From the NCBI GenBank assembly GCA_003132405.1, contig PKXQ01000058.1:1-64000 (forward strand): a DNA stretch of 64,000 nt. The letters are read 5' to 3'. This stretch comes from Acidobacteriaceae bacterium (lineage in GTDB: Bacteria; Acidobacteriota; Terriglobia; Terriglobales; Acidobacteriaceae). The first letter of the stretch is position 1, and each line of letters opens with the position of its first letter. Shown piece after piece: positions 29,500-38,077 of the stretch. Both the position numbers and the translations under genes were made by a program. The notes below the pieces were generated by a model. That model saw nothing but the letters and a program-made list of their open reading frames with translations. It had not been told where the DNA came from and made no database searches.

Positions 29500-30183
29500 A
29501 TGTTGAGTGGGCGCAAACTGGCGTTGACGCTTGTTTTTACGGGATTGGTTGCAGTGGCGACCGGCGTCAGTTGCCGCGGGTTCTTCGTGTCGCCCGTTCT
29601 GCAGTCGATTGCCGTGAGTCCGACCACCGTCGACGTTGGGATTGGCCAACAAACAACTTTGCAAGTGTTTGGGACCTACGACGACGGCTCGCGTAGCACA
29701 GTCACGAGCGGCGTAAGTTGGTCGGCCGACCCGCTAGGCGTAATCACGATTGTCGGCACCGGCAGTGCGACCATCACAGGGGTAGCAACGGGAAGCACCA
29801 CTATAACCGCAGATGCTCAGGCCCTTACGTCCACTGCGACCGCTACCGTGGTCGGAGACGTTACGGCCATCACGGCCAGTCCTACCTCTGCCACCCTCAC
29901 TGTAGGAGAGTCCCCAGTACCCTTCGACTTTGCGGCGACCCCTGGCCCGCCGACTTACATCACGACCGGCAATGGCGGCACCTTGACGATCACTTCGGTG
30001 GCCACCGGTACCGACGACGGTTCGATCACGTGTACCGTCTCCCTGGATGCGCACAATAATCCGGACGAGGTATGCTCGGCTTCGGAGGTGCTCAGTCCAC
30101 CATATAACATGGTGATGACCTATCCGAGCCCCTCGGGCGGCACGACGACATCAAACACTGTCACGCTGAATGTGTCCCAGTAA
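29500..30183 (+). CDS. Exported Ig-like (BIG2) domain protein
   Basis: 227 residues. The start ATG 29500 (AGGCGAG upstream) gives an N-terminal signal (LALTLVFTGLVAVATGVSC), possibly a lipoprotein signal ending at Cys, though the lipobox is imperfect. A BIG2-type Ig-like domain follows (LQSIAVSPTTVDVGIGQQTT, FGTYDDGSRSTVTSGVSWSA), then a second, more Thr/Ser-rich repeat (about 120-225). Probably a surface or outer-membrane-attached protein. Expected function: adhesion or scaffolding; not specific. Confidence 0.75.
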   Translation: MLSGRKLALTLVFTGLVAVATGVSCRGFFVSPVLQSIAVSPTTVDVGIGQQTTLQVFGTYDDGSRSTVTSGVSWSADPLGVITIVGTGSATITGVATGSTTITADAQALTSTATATVVGDVTAITASPTSATLTVGESPVPFDFAATPGPPTYITTGNGGTLTITSVATGTDDGSITCTVSLDAHNNPDEVCSASEVLSPPYNMVMTYPSPSGGTTTSNTVTLNVSQ

Positions 30184-30195
30184 AATTAGCCAGGA

Positions 30196-30232
30196 GCCTC
30201 ACTCACTCGCGTTCTCTGCGAATGAGTGAGGC
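30196..30232. terminator. Strong hairpin after the Ig-like gene
   Basis: GCCTCACTCA (30196-30205) pairs perfectly with TGAGTGAGGC (30223-30232). There is no T-tract, so termination would be Rho-like or the hairpin may only protect the 3' end. Confidence 0.5.
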
Positions 30233-30303
30233 CCTCGCTAGCTTACTGCGCGTCGTAACCGACGCGGTTGATATCAACGTAAGGGTCCGTCGCCTCAGAG
30301 ATT

Positions 30304-30337
30304 ACGGGCTCGCGCTATTATTGGTTAGCGAGCCCGT
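30304..30337 (+). promoter_or_regulatory. Hairpin overlapping the start codon of the SH3 lipoprotein gene
   Basis: ACGGGCTCGC (30304-30313) pairs perfectly with GCGAGCCCGT (30328-30337), with a 14-base A/T-rich loop. The right arm contains the first two bases of the proposed GTG start, so the ribosome binding region would be closed when folded. Confidence 0.45.
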
Positions 30338-31391
30338 GAAACGCTTCCTCTATCGTTCCTCACTGTCGGCCGTAACATCATTAGCCGTAATCTCTAGTCT
30401 CGCACTGCTCTCAGCCTGCAATCGCGGTGGCAATCGCGTGCTTGAGGTTGCCTACGTTTCCGGAGTGCAAGCCATCCTCCGCGACCGCGTTGCTGCGGTC
30501 TACGAGAAAGCTGGAGTGGTGAAGAACGGCGACCGCGTTGAAGTGCTCGACCACGACCGGCGCTTCGTCAAGGTGCGCACTGCAACCGGCGTCACGGGAT
30601 GGGTCGAACAGCGCTACCTCGTCGGCCAGGAAGTCTACGATCAGATTCAGAAGCTGACTGCGGACAATCAGAACGATCCAGTCCAGGCCGAAGGCACGAC
30701 GCGCAACGACACCAATCTGCACGTCGAACCCGGACGCGATACGGAACACCTGTATCAGATTTTATCCGGCGAAAAACTGGCGTTGTTGAAACGAAGCACA
30801 GCCGAAAAGGCCGGATCGGTTGCGCCGCCCGCGCGTTCCGCCAAACCAGCGGGCAACAATAATAAAGACGAGAAGAAGCCGGTTCCGGTCGTAGAAGACT
30901 GGTGGCTGGTGCGCGACTCGCACAGCCGCGTCGGCTGGGTGCTCGGACGCATGATCGATCTCGACGTCCCGCTCGACGTCGCACAATACGCCGAAGGCCA
31001 GCGCATCGTCGCCTACTTCGTGCTCGATCAGGTTCAGGATGGAGACAAGAAAGTATCGCAATACCTGACCGTCCTCACCGAGCCGAAAGACGGGCTGCCG
31101 TTTGACTTCAATCAGATTCGCATCTTCACCTGGAACGTGAGACGCCATCGTTATGAAACCGCCTATCGCGAACGCATGGAGGGCATGCTGCCCGTAACCG
31201 TTACGACAGAGAGTTTTGACAAGGAAGGCGCGCTGCCCGTTTTCACTGTGCGCGTGCTAGACGATAGCGGCAAGGTGAGCGAGCGCAAATACAAGCTCAA
31301 TACTCCAATCGTGCGCCGCGTGCTCGCCCCGGGAGAAGAGCCAGTGCGCTCAAGCGCGAAGCGAACCGCACGGCGCAAGCGTCAACCCTAG
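30336..31391 (+). CDS. SH3-domain lipoprotein
   Basis: 351 residues from GTG 30336. The signal (VKRFLYRSSLSAVTSLAVIS, then LALLSAC) has a proper lipobox LSAC at 25-28. A bacterial SH3 domain follows (about 38-100: VKNGDRVEVLDHDRRFVKVR, TGVTGWVEQRYLVG), then a second SH3-like part containing DWWLVRDSHSRVGWVLGRM (about 195-215) and a C-terminal beta domain. Likely membrane-anchored in the periplasm and acting at peptidoglycan, by analogy. An in-frame ATG at 30222 would add 38 residues overlapping two hairpins, so GTG 30336 is preferred. Confidence 0.75.
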   Translation: MKRFLYRSSLSAVTSLAVISSLALLSACNRGGNRVLEVAYVSGVQAILRDRVAAVYEKAGVVKNGDRVEVLDHDRRFVKVRTATGVTGWVEQRYLVGQEVYDQIQKLTADNQNDPVQAEGTTRNDTNLHVEPGRDTEHLYQILSGEKLALLKRSTAEKAGSVAPPARSAKPAGNNNKDEKKPVPVVEDWWLVRDSHSRVGWVLGRMIDLDVPLDVAQYAEGQRIVAYFVLDQVQDGDKKVSQYLTVLTEPKDGLPFDFNQIRIFTWNVRRHRYETAYRERMEGMLPVTVTTESFDKEGALPVFTVRVLDDSGKVSERKYKLNTPIVRRVLAPGEEPVRSSAKRTARRKRQP

Positions 31392-31425
31392 CCGGCGCCA
31401 AAACGCCGAGAAATCATCAAGAGTT

Positions 31426-31451
31426 GTCATCCTGAGCGGAGCGAAGGACCT
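31426..31451 (+). repeat. HPERSEG repeat copy (plus orientation)
   Basis: GTCATCCTGAGC then GGAGCGAAGGACCT in the spacer between the convergent SH3 lipoprotein and DegT genes. Confidence 0.85.
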
Positions 31452-31493
31452 GCTTTTTTTCTCTGCGATCTTAGCGTCTCGGCGGTGGAAACT

Positions 31494-32723
31494 TCACGAA
31501 TAGAAATCTGCGATGCTCTCGACTACCCACCGGATCTCAGCCTCCGTCAACTCCGGGAACATGGGCAGCGCCAGCACTTCACGGGCAGCCTGTTCTGAGA
31601 CGGGCATGTCTCCCGCCTTCAATCCGAGATAAGAAAAGACCGGCTGCAAATGCAGCGGCAGCGGATAGTAGATTTCGGAGCCAATTTTTCGTTCGGTGAG
31701 AAATTGGCGCAGCTCGTCGCGCCGCCGCGCGCGAATTACATATTGATGAAATACATGCTTCGCTTGTGGACTCCGCGCCAGCAAGCGCACTGGCGCAGCG
31801 CTTGCATCGGACGCCTGAGCTGAGCTCTTGGCAGAAGTCAATCCGGTAGCGGCAAACAGCCGGTCATAGGTCGCGGCATGTTGCCGCCGCATCTCGTTCC
31901 AGTCGGCGATGTGGCCCATCTTCACGCGCAGCACGGCTGCTTGAATGGCATCCATGCGTCCATTCCATCCAAACTCGTTATGTTGGTAGCGCCGCGGACT
32001 GCCGTGGTTACGCAGTCGACGCATGTGCTCGGCCATCCGCGGACAAGTCGTAGTGACGATGCCGGCATCTCCGTAGGCGCTCAGATTCTTGGTGGGATAG
32101 AAACTGAAAGCTGCGGTTACGCCGAGCGCTCCCGCGCCGCGGCCGTTCCACTCCGCGCCGATCGCTTGAGCAGCATCCTCGACAATTGCGATCTCGAACT
32201 CTTCGGCAATGCGGCCGAACCGGTCCATGTCGGCGCATTGCCCGTAAAGATGGACGGGAAGAACGACGCGAATCTTTTCGGCTTGCGGGGCAGAGGCCGC
32301 GCGCTCCCGGAGACGACGGCCAACCAGCCCAGCGTCAAGATTCAATGTGCCAGGCTCGACATCCACGAAGATCGGCGTTGCGCCCGCCCGCACAATCGCG
32401 CTGGCCGAGGCGAAGAAGCTGAATGCGGTAGTGATGACAGAGTCACCAGGCTTCACGCCGGCAGCGACTAACGCCAGCCAAAGCGCCTCGGTGCCCGAAG
32501 CGCAGCCGACGGCATGACCCGCTCCGGTCAAAGCGGCGATCTCGCTCTCGAGCGCCTCGACCTCCGGCCCAAGAATGAAGTGTTGCGAATCGCACACGCG
32601 CGCGATCGCGGCCAGCACCTCTTCGCGGATGCCCTTATACTGCCGCTGCAAGTCGAGTAGTGGAACCAGTTCGGGCGTTGCGGTAGCCGAAGCGGGGGGC
32701 GCAGGTGTTGAGCTGGATTTCAC
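31494..32723 (-). CDS. DegT/DnrJ/EryC1/StrS family sugar aminotransferase
   Basis: 409 residues, PLP-dependent aminotransferase that acts on keto-sugar nucleotides in surface polysaccharide or antibiotic sugar synthesis. Motifs: LDLQRQYKGIREEVLAAI, FILGPEVEALE, GCASGTEALWLAL, IVEDAAQAIGAEWNG and the PLP lysine in FSFYPTKNLSAYGDAG (K212). No sugar-nucleotide partner genes lie next to it, so the product is not clear. A polar 17-residue Ser/Ala/Pro lead precedes the core; a later start is possible. Confidence 0.9.
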   Translation of the reverse strand: MKSSSTPAPPASATATPELVPLLDLQRQYKGIREEVLAAIARVCDSQHFILGPEVEALESEIAALTGAGHAVGCASGTEALWLALVAAGVKPGDSVITTAFSFFASASAIVRAGATPIFVDVEPGTLNLDAGLVGRRLRERAASAPQAEKIRVVLPVHLYGQCADMDRFGRIAEEFEIAIVEDAAQAIGAEWNGRGAGALGVTAAFSFYPTKNLSAYGDAGIVTTTCPRMAEHMRRLRNHGSPRRYQHNEFGWNGRMDAIQAAVLRVKMGHIADWNEMRRQHAATYDRLFAATGLTSAKSSAQASDASAAPVRLLARSPQAKHVFHQYVIRARRRDELRQFLTERKIGSEIYYPLPLHLQPVFSYLGLKAGDMPVSEQAAREVLALPMFPELTEAEIRWVVESIADFYS

Positions 32724-32809
32724 AAGAATGCGATTTTAGCAGGCGGCAACCTTTCGAGGAACGTGATGGCCCGCGTCGAATCCAGGGGACACAGAGTAGT
32801 GCGACTATT

Positions 32810-33211
32810 TCAGCAGCTGGGCTTGCGTTTGAAGATTTGCGGATTCGCTGGCCGCGGTCGAGAGCCGGAGAGATGCTCAAGCCAATCCGCCATCTCGGAA
32901 CGTAGACGATCAAGATCAAGCTCGGGAAACGAGCTGTCCGCCCCGTCCAGATTGCGCAAGGCCCGCTCGAGAACCGAGCGTGCGCCCACGAAGTTGCGCT
33001 TCGACTCATGATAGAAAGCTACCGCCAGCTGAACCATACCCTGGACATGACGGCGGAGATGTTGCTGCGACGAGTGATCGCGAGGCAGGTTTCGAAGCAG
33101 GGCCCGCCACACATCTTCGAGAACCTCATGAGAGTCGAAGAAGTGCGCACGGTTGAAAAGATCGAGCCCCCTGCGGAACTCATCGTTATTTTTGTCGTGG
33201 AGCGATGTCAT
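32810..33211 (-). CDS. DUF309 family protein
   Basis: 133 residues, helical. It has the DUF309 pattern: RGLDLFNRAHFFDSHEVLED with the HE pair, VWRALLRNLP, then LRRHVQGMVQLAVAFYHESK and NFVGARSVLERALRNL. DUF309 proteins are often found in archaea and bacteria with no proven function. Same strand as the DegT gene, 86 bases apart; possibly co-transcribed. Confidence 0.8.
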   Translation of the reverse strand: MTSLHDKNNDEFRRGLDLFNRAHFFDSHEVLEDVWRALLRNLPRDHSSQQHLRRHVQGMVQLAVAFYHESKRNFVGARSVLERALRNLDGADSSFPELDLDRLRSEMADWLEHLSGSRPRPANPQIFKRKPSC

Positions 33212-33650
33212 AGCCGGCTGAACTCATGGCACTCTATGTGGGGGTCCGGGCGGCCACGGGTACCAATCCAAATCCACACCTAGACTTACCCCTTTAAGAT
33301 AGTCTCCGCTCTCCGCGCGGAGCGACTTGCGAGCGCCGCGGATTGCGTTGTTGCCCAGCGACAAGCGGGCCGATTCTACTGAAAAGCATAGCCAAGGCAT
33401 CCATTTTCTATGAGTTTCGGTAGTTGGCGTAATGAGTATCTGTGCAAATCATTGAAAACTATAAGCCAGACAAATGTTTCGTTGTGGGTGGTAACTTGCA
33501 AACTCTTTTTCAGGATCACAAGCTTATTCGTGGGTGTTTCCGGCGATGGCTTGCGTCGTGAAGAGCATTGTTTTTCAAAGCCTTTCAACTGGATGTCTTA
33601 GCAACTGGACGGCTTAGCGTAAACAGCAGGATTGGATTGACAAAACCTTA
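33212..33650. other. Long non-coding spacer upstream of TonB receptor 1
   Basis: No gene supported. Two weak overlapping ORFs (plus 33410-33601, minus 33376-33588) have no family features. A 12-bp palindrome CTCCGCGCGGAG lies at 33311-33322. The 3' part leads into the regulatory region at 33651-33717. Confidence 0.5.
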
Positions 33651-33717
33651 ATCTGAAGTGCGAAAAAATCTGAGGTGCGAAATTTTCGCAACCTCAACAG
33701 TCGCAGCCCGGTATGAT
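33651..33717 (+). promoter_or_regulatory. Candidate regulatory region of TonB receptor 1
   Basis: Two direct copies of ATCTGARGTGCGAAA (33651-33665 and 33668-33682, one mismatch, 17 bp apart) are followed by an inverted repeat, GAGGTGCGAAA with TTTCGCAACCTC (33672-33695). A TATGAT at 33712-33717 could be a -10 box, with no good -35 box, a layout typical of an activator-dependent promoter. Confidence 0.45.
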
Positions 33718-33770
33718 GCTTGACCCGTGCTGACTTTCGGTCGAATCTCTCGGTTTTTAGGAGGCAGGAA

Positions 33771-36700
33771 ATGCAATACCGCAGCGTGAAACGGGCTTTG
33801 TTTCTCCTATTGGTAGTGTGCGTGGGCAGCGTTCTGTCCGCATGGGCGCAATCAGCGTCAACCGGCACGGTCGCGGGTGAAGTGAATGACCAGACCGGTG
33901 CCATAGTGCAAGGCGCGACCGTCACGCTGACGGATGTCTCCACCAACAATTCAAGAACCGATACTACCAACGCAGCTGGGCGCTACATCTTCGTGGACGT
34001 TACCTCGGGCATCTACAACATCGCGATTAGTAAAGCCGGGTTTTCCACCACCAAGACGGAGCACCTGCAGGTAACGGTCGGTAGCGCTCTCACCGTAAAT
34101 TTGTCTCTGCAGGTTGGCGGATCCAGCACCGTCGTCGAAGTGACCGCCGTTGGCACTGAACTGCAGACCATGAATGCCACTGTGGGCAACACGGTGACGA
34201 GTGTCGCTATCGACAATCTGCCGAGCTTGGGCCGTGACGTCAGCACTTTCGTCACGTTGCAGCCAGGCGTTGGCACCGATGGCAGCGTTGCGGGCGCGTA
34301 TCAGGATCAAAACTATTTCTCGCTGGATGGCGGCAACAATACCAACGATCTGGACGGCTCCGGCAGTGTATACACGCCCAGCATGGGCGTCAGCGACCCG
34401 ACCGGGGGCGTTGCCGGTCAGATGTTTGGTGTGTCTGGCGCGTCCGGCGTGATGCCTACTCCTCAGGATAGCGTCGAGGAGTTTAAGGTAAATACATCCA
34501 ACCAGACGGCCGATTTCAGCAGTTCGGCCGGTGCCGAGGTTAAGGTGGTCACCAAGCGCGGAAGCAACGCCTGGCACGGCACGGGATACGAATATTATAA
34601 AGACAACAACTGGTCGAGCAATAGCTATCAGAATAATTTATTCGCCGTCCCGATTCCCAGCTTCCACTACAACCGTTTTGGTGGGGCGATTGGCGGCCCG
34701 GTTATCCCGAAGGAGATTTTTGGCGGCAAGACCTTCGTCTTTTTCAATTACGAGGGTTTCCACTGGCCCGATTCCCAGACCATCAACCGGAACGTCCCCT
34801 CGCCGTCCCTGGAAGCGGGGAACATAACGGATCCGCACACTGGTACTGTTTACAGTCTGGCGTCGATTGACCCGCTAGGCTTGGGACTGAATCCTCTGGT
34901 TTCGCAGATATGGAACAAATATGAACCAACCTCGAACACTGGTACTAACTGCCCGTCTGGGCAGACCCTCTGCGACGGTGTCAACGTTCTAGGGTTCTCG
35001 GGCAACCTGAGTCTCCCAACGACCAGCAAAATCGCCGTGGCGCGCATAGACCACGATTTTTCGGCCAAAGAGCATTTCATGACCAGCTGGCGTTATTACA
35101 ACATTAAGCAGGCATCCTCGTCCCAGGTGGATACCGGCGGCTACTTCAGCGGCGACGCGCTGGGTGTGCCGGCTTCCATATCCAGCGATCCGATTCAAGA
35201 CTGGTACCTGGTTGCGGGGCTGACCAGCAACATTACCAACAATGTTACCAACGACGTCCATTACAGCTGGCTGCGTAACTGGTGGGCTTGGGCCCGAAAC
35301 GGGGCTCCGCCGCAGAACTGCACGCTGTGTACCGGACTAGGCGGAGCGCTCGAAATCGAGAGCGGAGAGGGCGCTGGCGCAGCTCAGGATCTCGCTCCCT
35401 ACAACGTGAACAATCAGCAAATCCGCACCCGTTTCTGGGATGGGCACGATCAGATGTTGCGCGACGATCTTTCCATGCTGCACGGCAACCACCTGTTCCA
35501 GCTTGGCGCCATGTATCAGCGCAACTGGAACTGGCATCAACGCAACGATGGTGGCGGCTTCATCAACGAGTTTCCGGTGTACTCCGTTGGCGATGGAACT
35601 GCCGGATCCGGACTCGCCACCGGATCGGATCTGGCGATCTGCAGTCTGCAGTACATACCCGCTGGATCGACTACTCCGGTCAAAGACATCCCCAACTGCG
35701 GCGCCCTCACTGCGGCGGCGCTGGGCATCGTTTCCGTCGCGAATCAAGCCTTCACCCGTTCTGGCGCGAATCTGAGCCTAAATCCTCCGCTGGCGCCAGC
35801 ATTCGACAAGAGTACTATTCCTTACTACAACTTCTACTTCAGCGACACCTGGCACCTGAAGCCGACATTCACCCTGACTTACGGCTTAAGCTGGTCGCTG
35901 GAGATGCCGCCCACCGAGGCGAATGGCAAACAGGTCGTAATGGTAGACGACGCCGACGAGCCCATTACGACTAGGGCCTATCTGGCGGCTCGCGAGCGCA
36001 ACGCTCTGGCCGGCCAAGCGTACAACCCAGAAGTCGGTTTTGCCCTGACAGGCAATGTCGCCAATGGGGAGAAGTATCCCTACAATCCATACTATGGCCA
36101 ATTCGGCCCGCGCGTCGCCGCAGCCTGGAACCCTCGCTTCGACAACGATACCTTCGCGGGCAAGATCTTTGGCCATGAAGATACCGTTATTCGCGGCGGC
36201 TATGGCCGCAGCTACGGCCGCCTGAACGGTGTGACCCAGGTGCTGATACCGCTGCTGGGGCTCGGTCTCATCCAGCAGCAGCAGTGCGTCCAGAACCTCG
36301 GGTTGGGGGGGGCGGCGTGCGGCCCAGGCGCTGGTACCCTTTATAACGCCTTCCGTGTTGGGCCCTCGTCCTTGTCTGCTGTCAGTGGCCTGGTTGCCCC
36401 CATCCCGGTGCCCAGCGCGACGCTGCCGCAGCCGGTCTATCCTGGATACAATAGTGGTTCGACCGCCACTGCCTCGATATTGGATCCGAATTTCCGGCCC
36501 GACTCGATCGACTCGTTCGACTTAACAGTTCAGCGCCAGTTGTCCCGCAAGCTCAATTTGGAAGTTGGTTACATCGGGCGCAGATTCAAGAACGAATTCC
36601 AGCCCATGCTCCTTAACACGGTGCCTTACATGATGACGCAGGGCGGGCAGCAGTTTAAACAAGCCTACGCCAATACGGTATTGCAATACTGCGGAGGGGT

Positions 36701-37829
36701 AACGGGACTGGGCGGTGGTGGCTGCGCGGCAAACGCAGCAGCAGTCACGCCGCAACCGTTCTTCGAGACAGCTCTGGCAGGTACGGGGTACTGCAATGGG
36801 TTCGCGAGCTGTACGGCGGCGGTGGTAGCCAATGAAGCTGGCAATCTCGCCAATGCTCAAGTATGGAGCCTGTGGAGCGACTTGGATGCCGGTGCTGGTT
36901 GTCCGGCTGGTGGCTGCACCTCCGTTAACGGCGGGAGCGGTGCGTTCGCATTCCCGCGCACCATGATGAATACCCCCATTCCCGGGCAGCCTAACGGAGG
37001 CAGTGGCCAGGTGTCATCGGGTATCCAGAGTGACGCCAGCACAGGCTGGTCGAACTATAACGGCGGTTTTGTGTCCCTCAGGATGGCCGATTGGAGGGGA
37101 CTGACCGCGCAGTCGAACTTCACCTTCTCCAAGGCTCTGGGGACGGGAGCTATCTACCAGGCGGTCAGCGCGTACGGTTCGTTCGATTCCTTCAATTTGG
37201 GCGAGGAGTATGGCAGACAGGCTTTTGACCAGAAGTACACCTTTAATATGTTTTTTGTCTACCAGCCGCCCTTCTACAAGGGGCAGGCAGGGGCCATAGG
37301 ACGGGTGCTGGGCGGCTGGACGTTTGCCACTGTATTTACAGCGGGCTCCGGCACACCGGTCAATAACGAGACGACCTACGGCTCCGCTCAGGAGTTCGGA
37401 TCGGCCGATGATATCAACTTCGGCACCGACGCCAACGCTCTACCGATCAAACCCGAGGGCCACTTGGTTGCCCACTACAACTCGCCCTCAAACGGGTTGC
37501 CCGTCAATGGGTACAAGAATGGGATCGCCGATGCCAGCAACTGGCGTAACCCGATTCTGGGGTTAGATAACAAGGATTGCGGCTTCGGCTGCATCAGCGG
37601 TCTGAACTACTGGAACACGGACTTCAGCATCAAGAAGAGTGTTCTAATTACCGAAGGCATTAATTTGGAATTTCAAGGCGTCTTCGCGAACATCTTTAAC
37701 CATGATCAGATGCTCAATGGCTTCTCGTACCTTGGCAATCCCGGCGGTTGGGGTGCTTTGGGCGGGTCAGCGCAGGAGCAAACCGGCGGCAACCGCATAG
37801 TCGAACTGGGTGCCCGGGTTAAATTCTAA
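33771..37829 (+). CDS. TonB-dependent receptor, Oar-like, with carboxypeptidase-regulatory domain (receptor 1)
   Basis: 1352-residue outer-membrane protein. A signal peptide (to AWA at about 26) is followed by a carboxypeptidase-regulatory-like beta domain (about 30-115: TGTVAGEVNDQTGAIVQGAT, NAAGRYIFVDV), a plug region (GGNNTNDLDGSGS, GVMPTPQDSVEEFKV, GAEVKVVTKRGSNAWHG) and a large beta-barrel ending in the aromatic-terminated ELGARVKF. Such receptors move large substrates, mostly glycans or peptides, in Acidobacteriota and Myxococcota. TTAGGAGGCAGGAA precedes the ATG. A terminator hairpin follows at 37912. No close neighbour tells the ligand. Confidence 0.9.
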   Translation: MQYRSVKRALFLLLVVCVGSVLSAWAQSASTGTVAGEVNDQTGAIVQGATVTLTDVSTNNSRTDTTNAAGRYIFVDVTSGIYNIAISKAGFSTTKTEHLQVTVGSALTVNLSLQVGGSSTVVEVTAVGTELQTMNATVGNTVTSVAIDNLPSLGRDVSTFVTLQPGVGTDGSVAGAYQDQNYFSLDGGNNTNDLDGSGSVYTPSMGVSDPTGGVAGQMFGVSGASGVMPTPQDSVEEFKVNTSNQTADFSSSAGAEVKVVTKRGSNAWHGTGYEYYKDNNWSSNSYQNNLFAVPIPSFHYNRFGGAIGGPVIPKEIFGGKTFVFFNYEGFHWPDSQTINRNVPSPSLEAGNITDPHTGTVYSLASIDPLGLGLNPLVSQIWNKYEPTSNTGTNCPSGQTLCDGVNVLGFSGNLSLPTTSKIAVARIDHDFSAKEHFMTSWRYYNIKQASSSQVDTGGYFSGDALGVPASISSDPIQDWYLVAGLTSNITNNVTNDVHYSWLRNWWAWARNGAPPQNCTLCTGLGGALEIESGEGAGAAQDLAPYNVNNQQIRTRFWDGHDQMLRDDLSMLHGNHLFQLGAMYQRNWNWHQRNDGGGFINEFPVYSVGDGTAGSGLATGSDLAICSLQYIPAGSTTPVKDIPNCGALTAAALGIVSVANQAFTRSGANLSLNPPLAPAFDKSTIPYYNFYFSDTWHLKPTFTLTYGLSWSLEMPPTEANGKQVVMVDDADEPITTRAYLAARERNALAGQAYNPEVGFALTGNVANGEKYPYNPYYGQFGPRVAAAWNPRFDNDTFAGKIFGHEDTVIRGGYGRSYGRLNGVTQVLIPLLGLGLIQQQQCVQNLGLGGAACGPGAGTLYNAFRVGPSSLSAVSGLVAPIPVPSATLPQPVYPGYNSGSTATASILDPNFRPDSIDSFDLTVQRQLSRKLNLEVGYIGRRFKNEFQPMLLNTVPYMMTQGGQQFKQAYANTVLQYCGGVTGLGGGGCAANAAAVTPQPFFETALAGTGYCNGFASCTAAVVANEAGNLANAQVWSLWSDLDAGAGCPAGGCTSVNGGSGAFAFPRTMMNTPIPGQPNGGSGQVSSGIQSDASTGWSNYNGGFVSLRMADWRGLTAQSNFTFSKALGTGAIYQAVSAYGSFDSFNLGEEYGRQAFDQKYTFNMFFVYQPPFYKGQAGAIGRVLGGWTFATVFTAGSGTPVNNETTYGSAQEFGSADDINFGTDANALPIKPEGHLVAHYNSPSNGLPVNGYKNGIADASNWRNPILGLDNKDCGFGCISGLNYWNTDFSIKKSVLITEGINLEFQGVFANIFNHDQMLNGFSYLGNPGGWGALGGSAQEQTGGNRIVELGARVKF

Positions 37830-37858
37830 CTTTCTTCTTGCTTCTAACTTCGGCCTTC

Positions 37859-37882
37859 GAGGCGCCACGTCAGTGGCGCCTC
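37859..37882. terminator. Hairpin just after TonB receptor 1
   Basis: GAGGCGCCAC pairs perfectly with GTGGCGCCTC around loop GTCA. No T-tract follows. It may act together with the terminator at 37912. Confidence 0.5.
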
Positions 37883-37911
37883 TCAGACCAACCTATCTTA
37901 TACTTCACTCC

Positions 37912-37944
37912 GGCCGCGCCCGTCAGGTGCGGCCTTTTGTTTTT
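37912..37944 (+). terminator. Intrinsic terminator of TonB receptor 1
   Basis: GGCCGCGCC pairs with GGTGCGGCC (9 bp, one G-U) around loop CGTCA, followed by TTTTGTTTTT (37935-37944). It lies 82 bases after the receptor stop. Confidence 0.85.
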
Positions 37945-38014
37945 CCGAGTGTTTCCGGTGGAGCAGGCGAAGACAGAGAGTTCGAGTTCTAGGTCAACTG
38001 ATTCGCTTAGAGGA

Positions 38015-38041
38015 AGAGGGACGACATTTCGTCGTCCCTCT
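38015..38041. terminator. Bidirectional hairpin terminator between convergent genes
   Basis: AGAGGGACGAC pairs perfectly with GTCGTCCCTCT (11 bp, loop ATTTC). TTTATCTT follows on the plus strand. It sits between receptor 1 and the convergent sulfatase-like gene. Confidence 0.7.
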
Positions 38042-38077
38042 TTATCTTGCTGCCAATCACTCCAAAGCCTGCCCGCG

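Noticed and set aside
33376-33601. Two opposing small ORFs in the spacer before TonB receptor 1
   Set aside because: No ribosome binding site, no conserved motif and they overlap each other on opposite strands.
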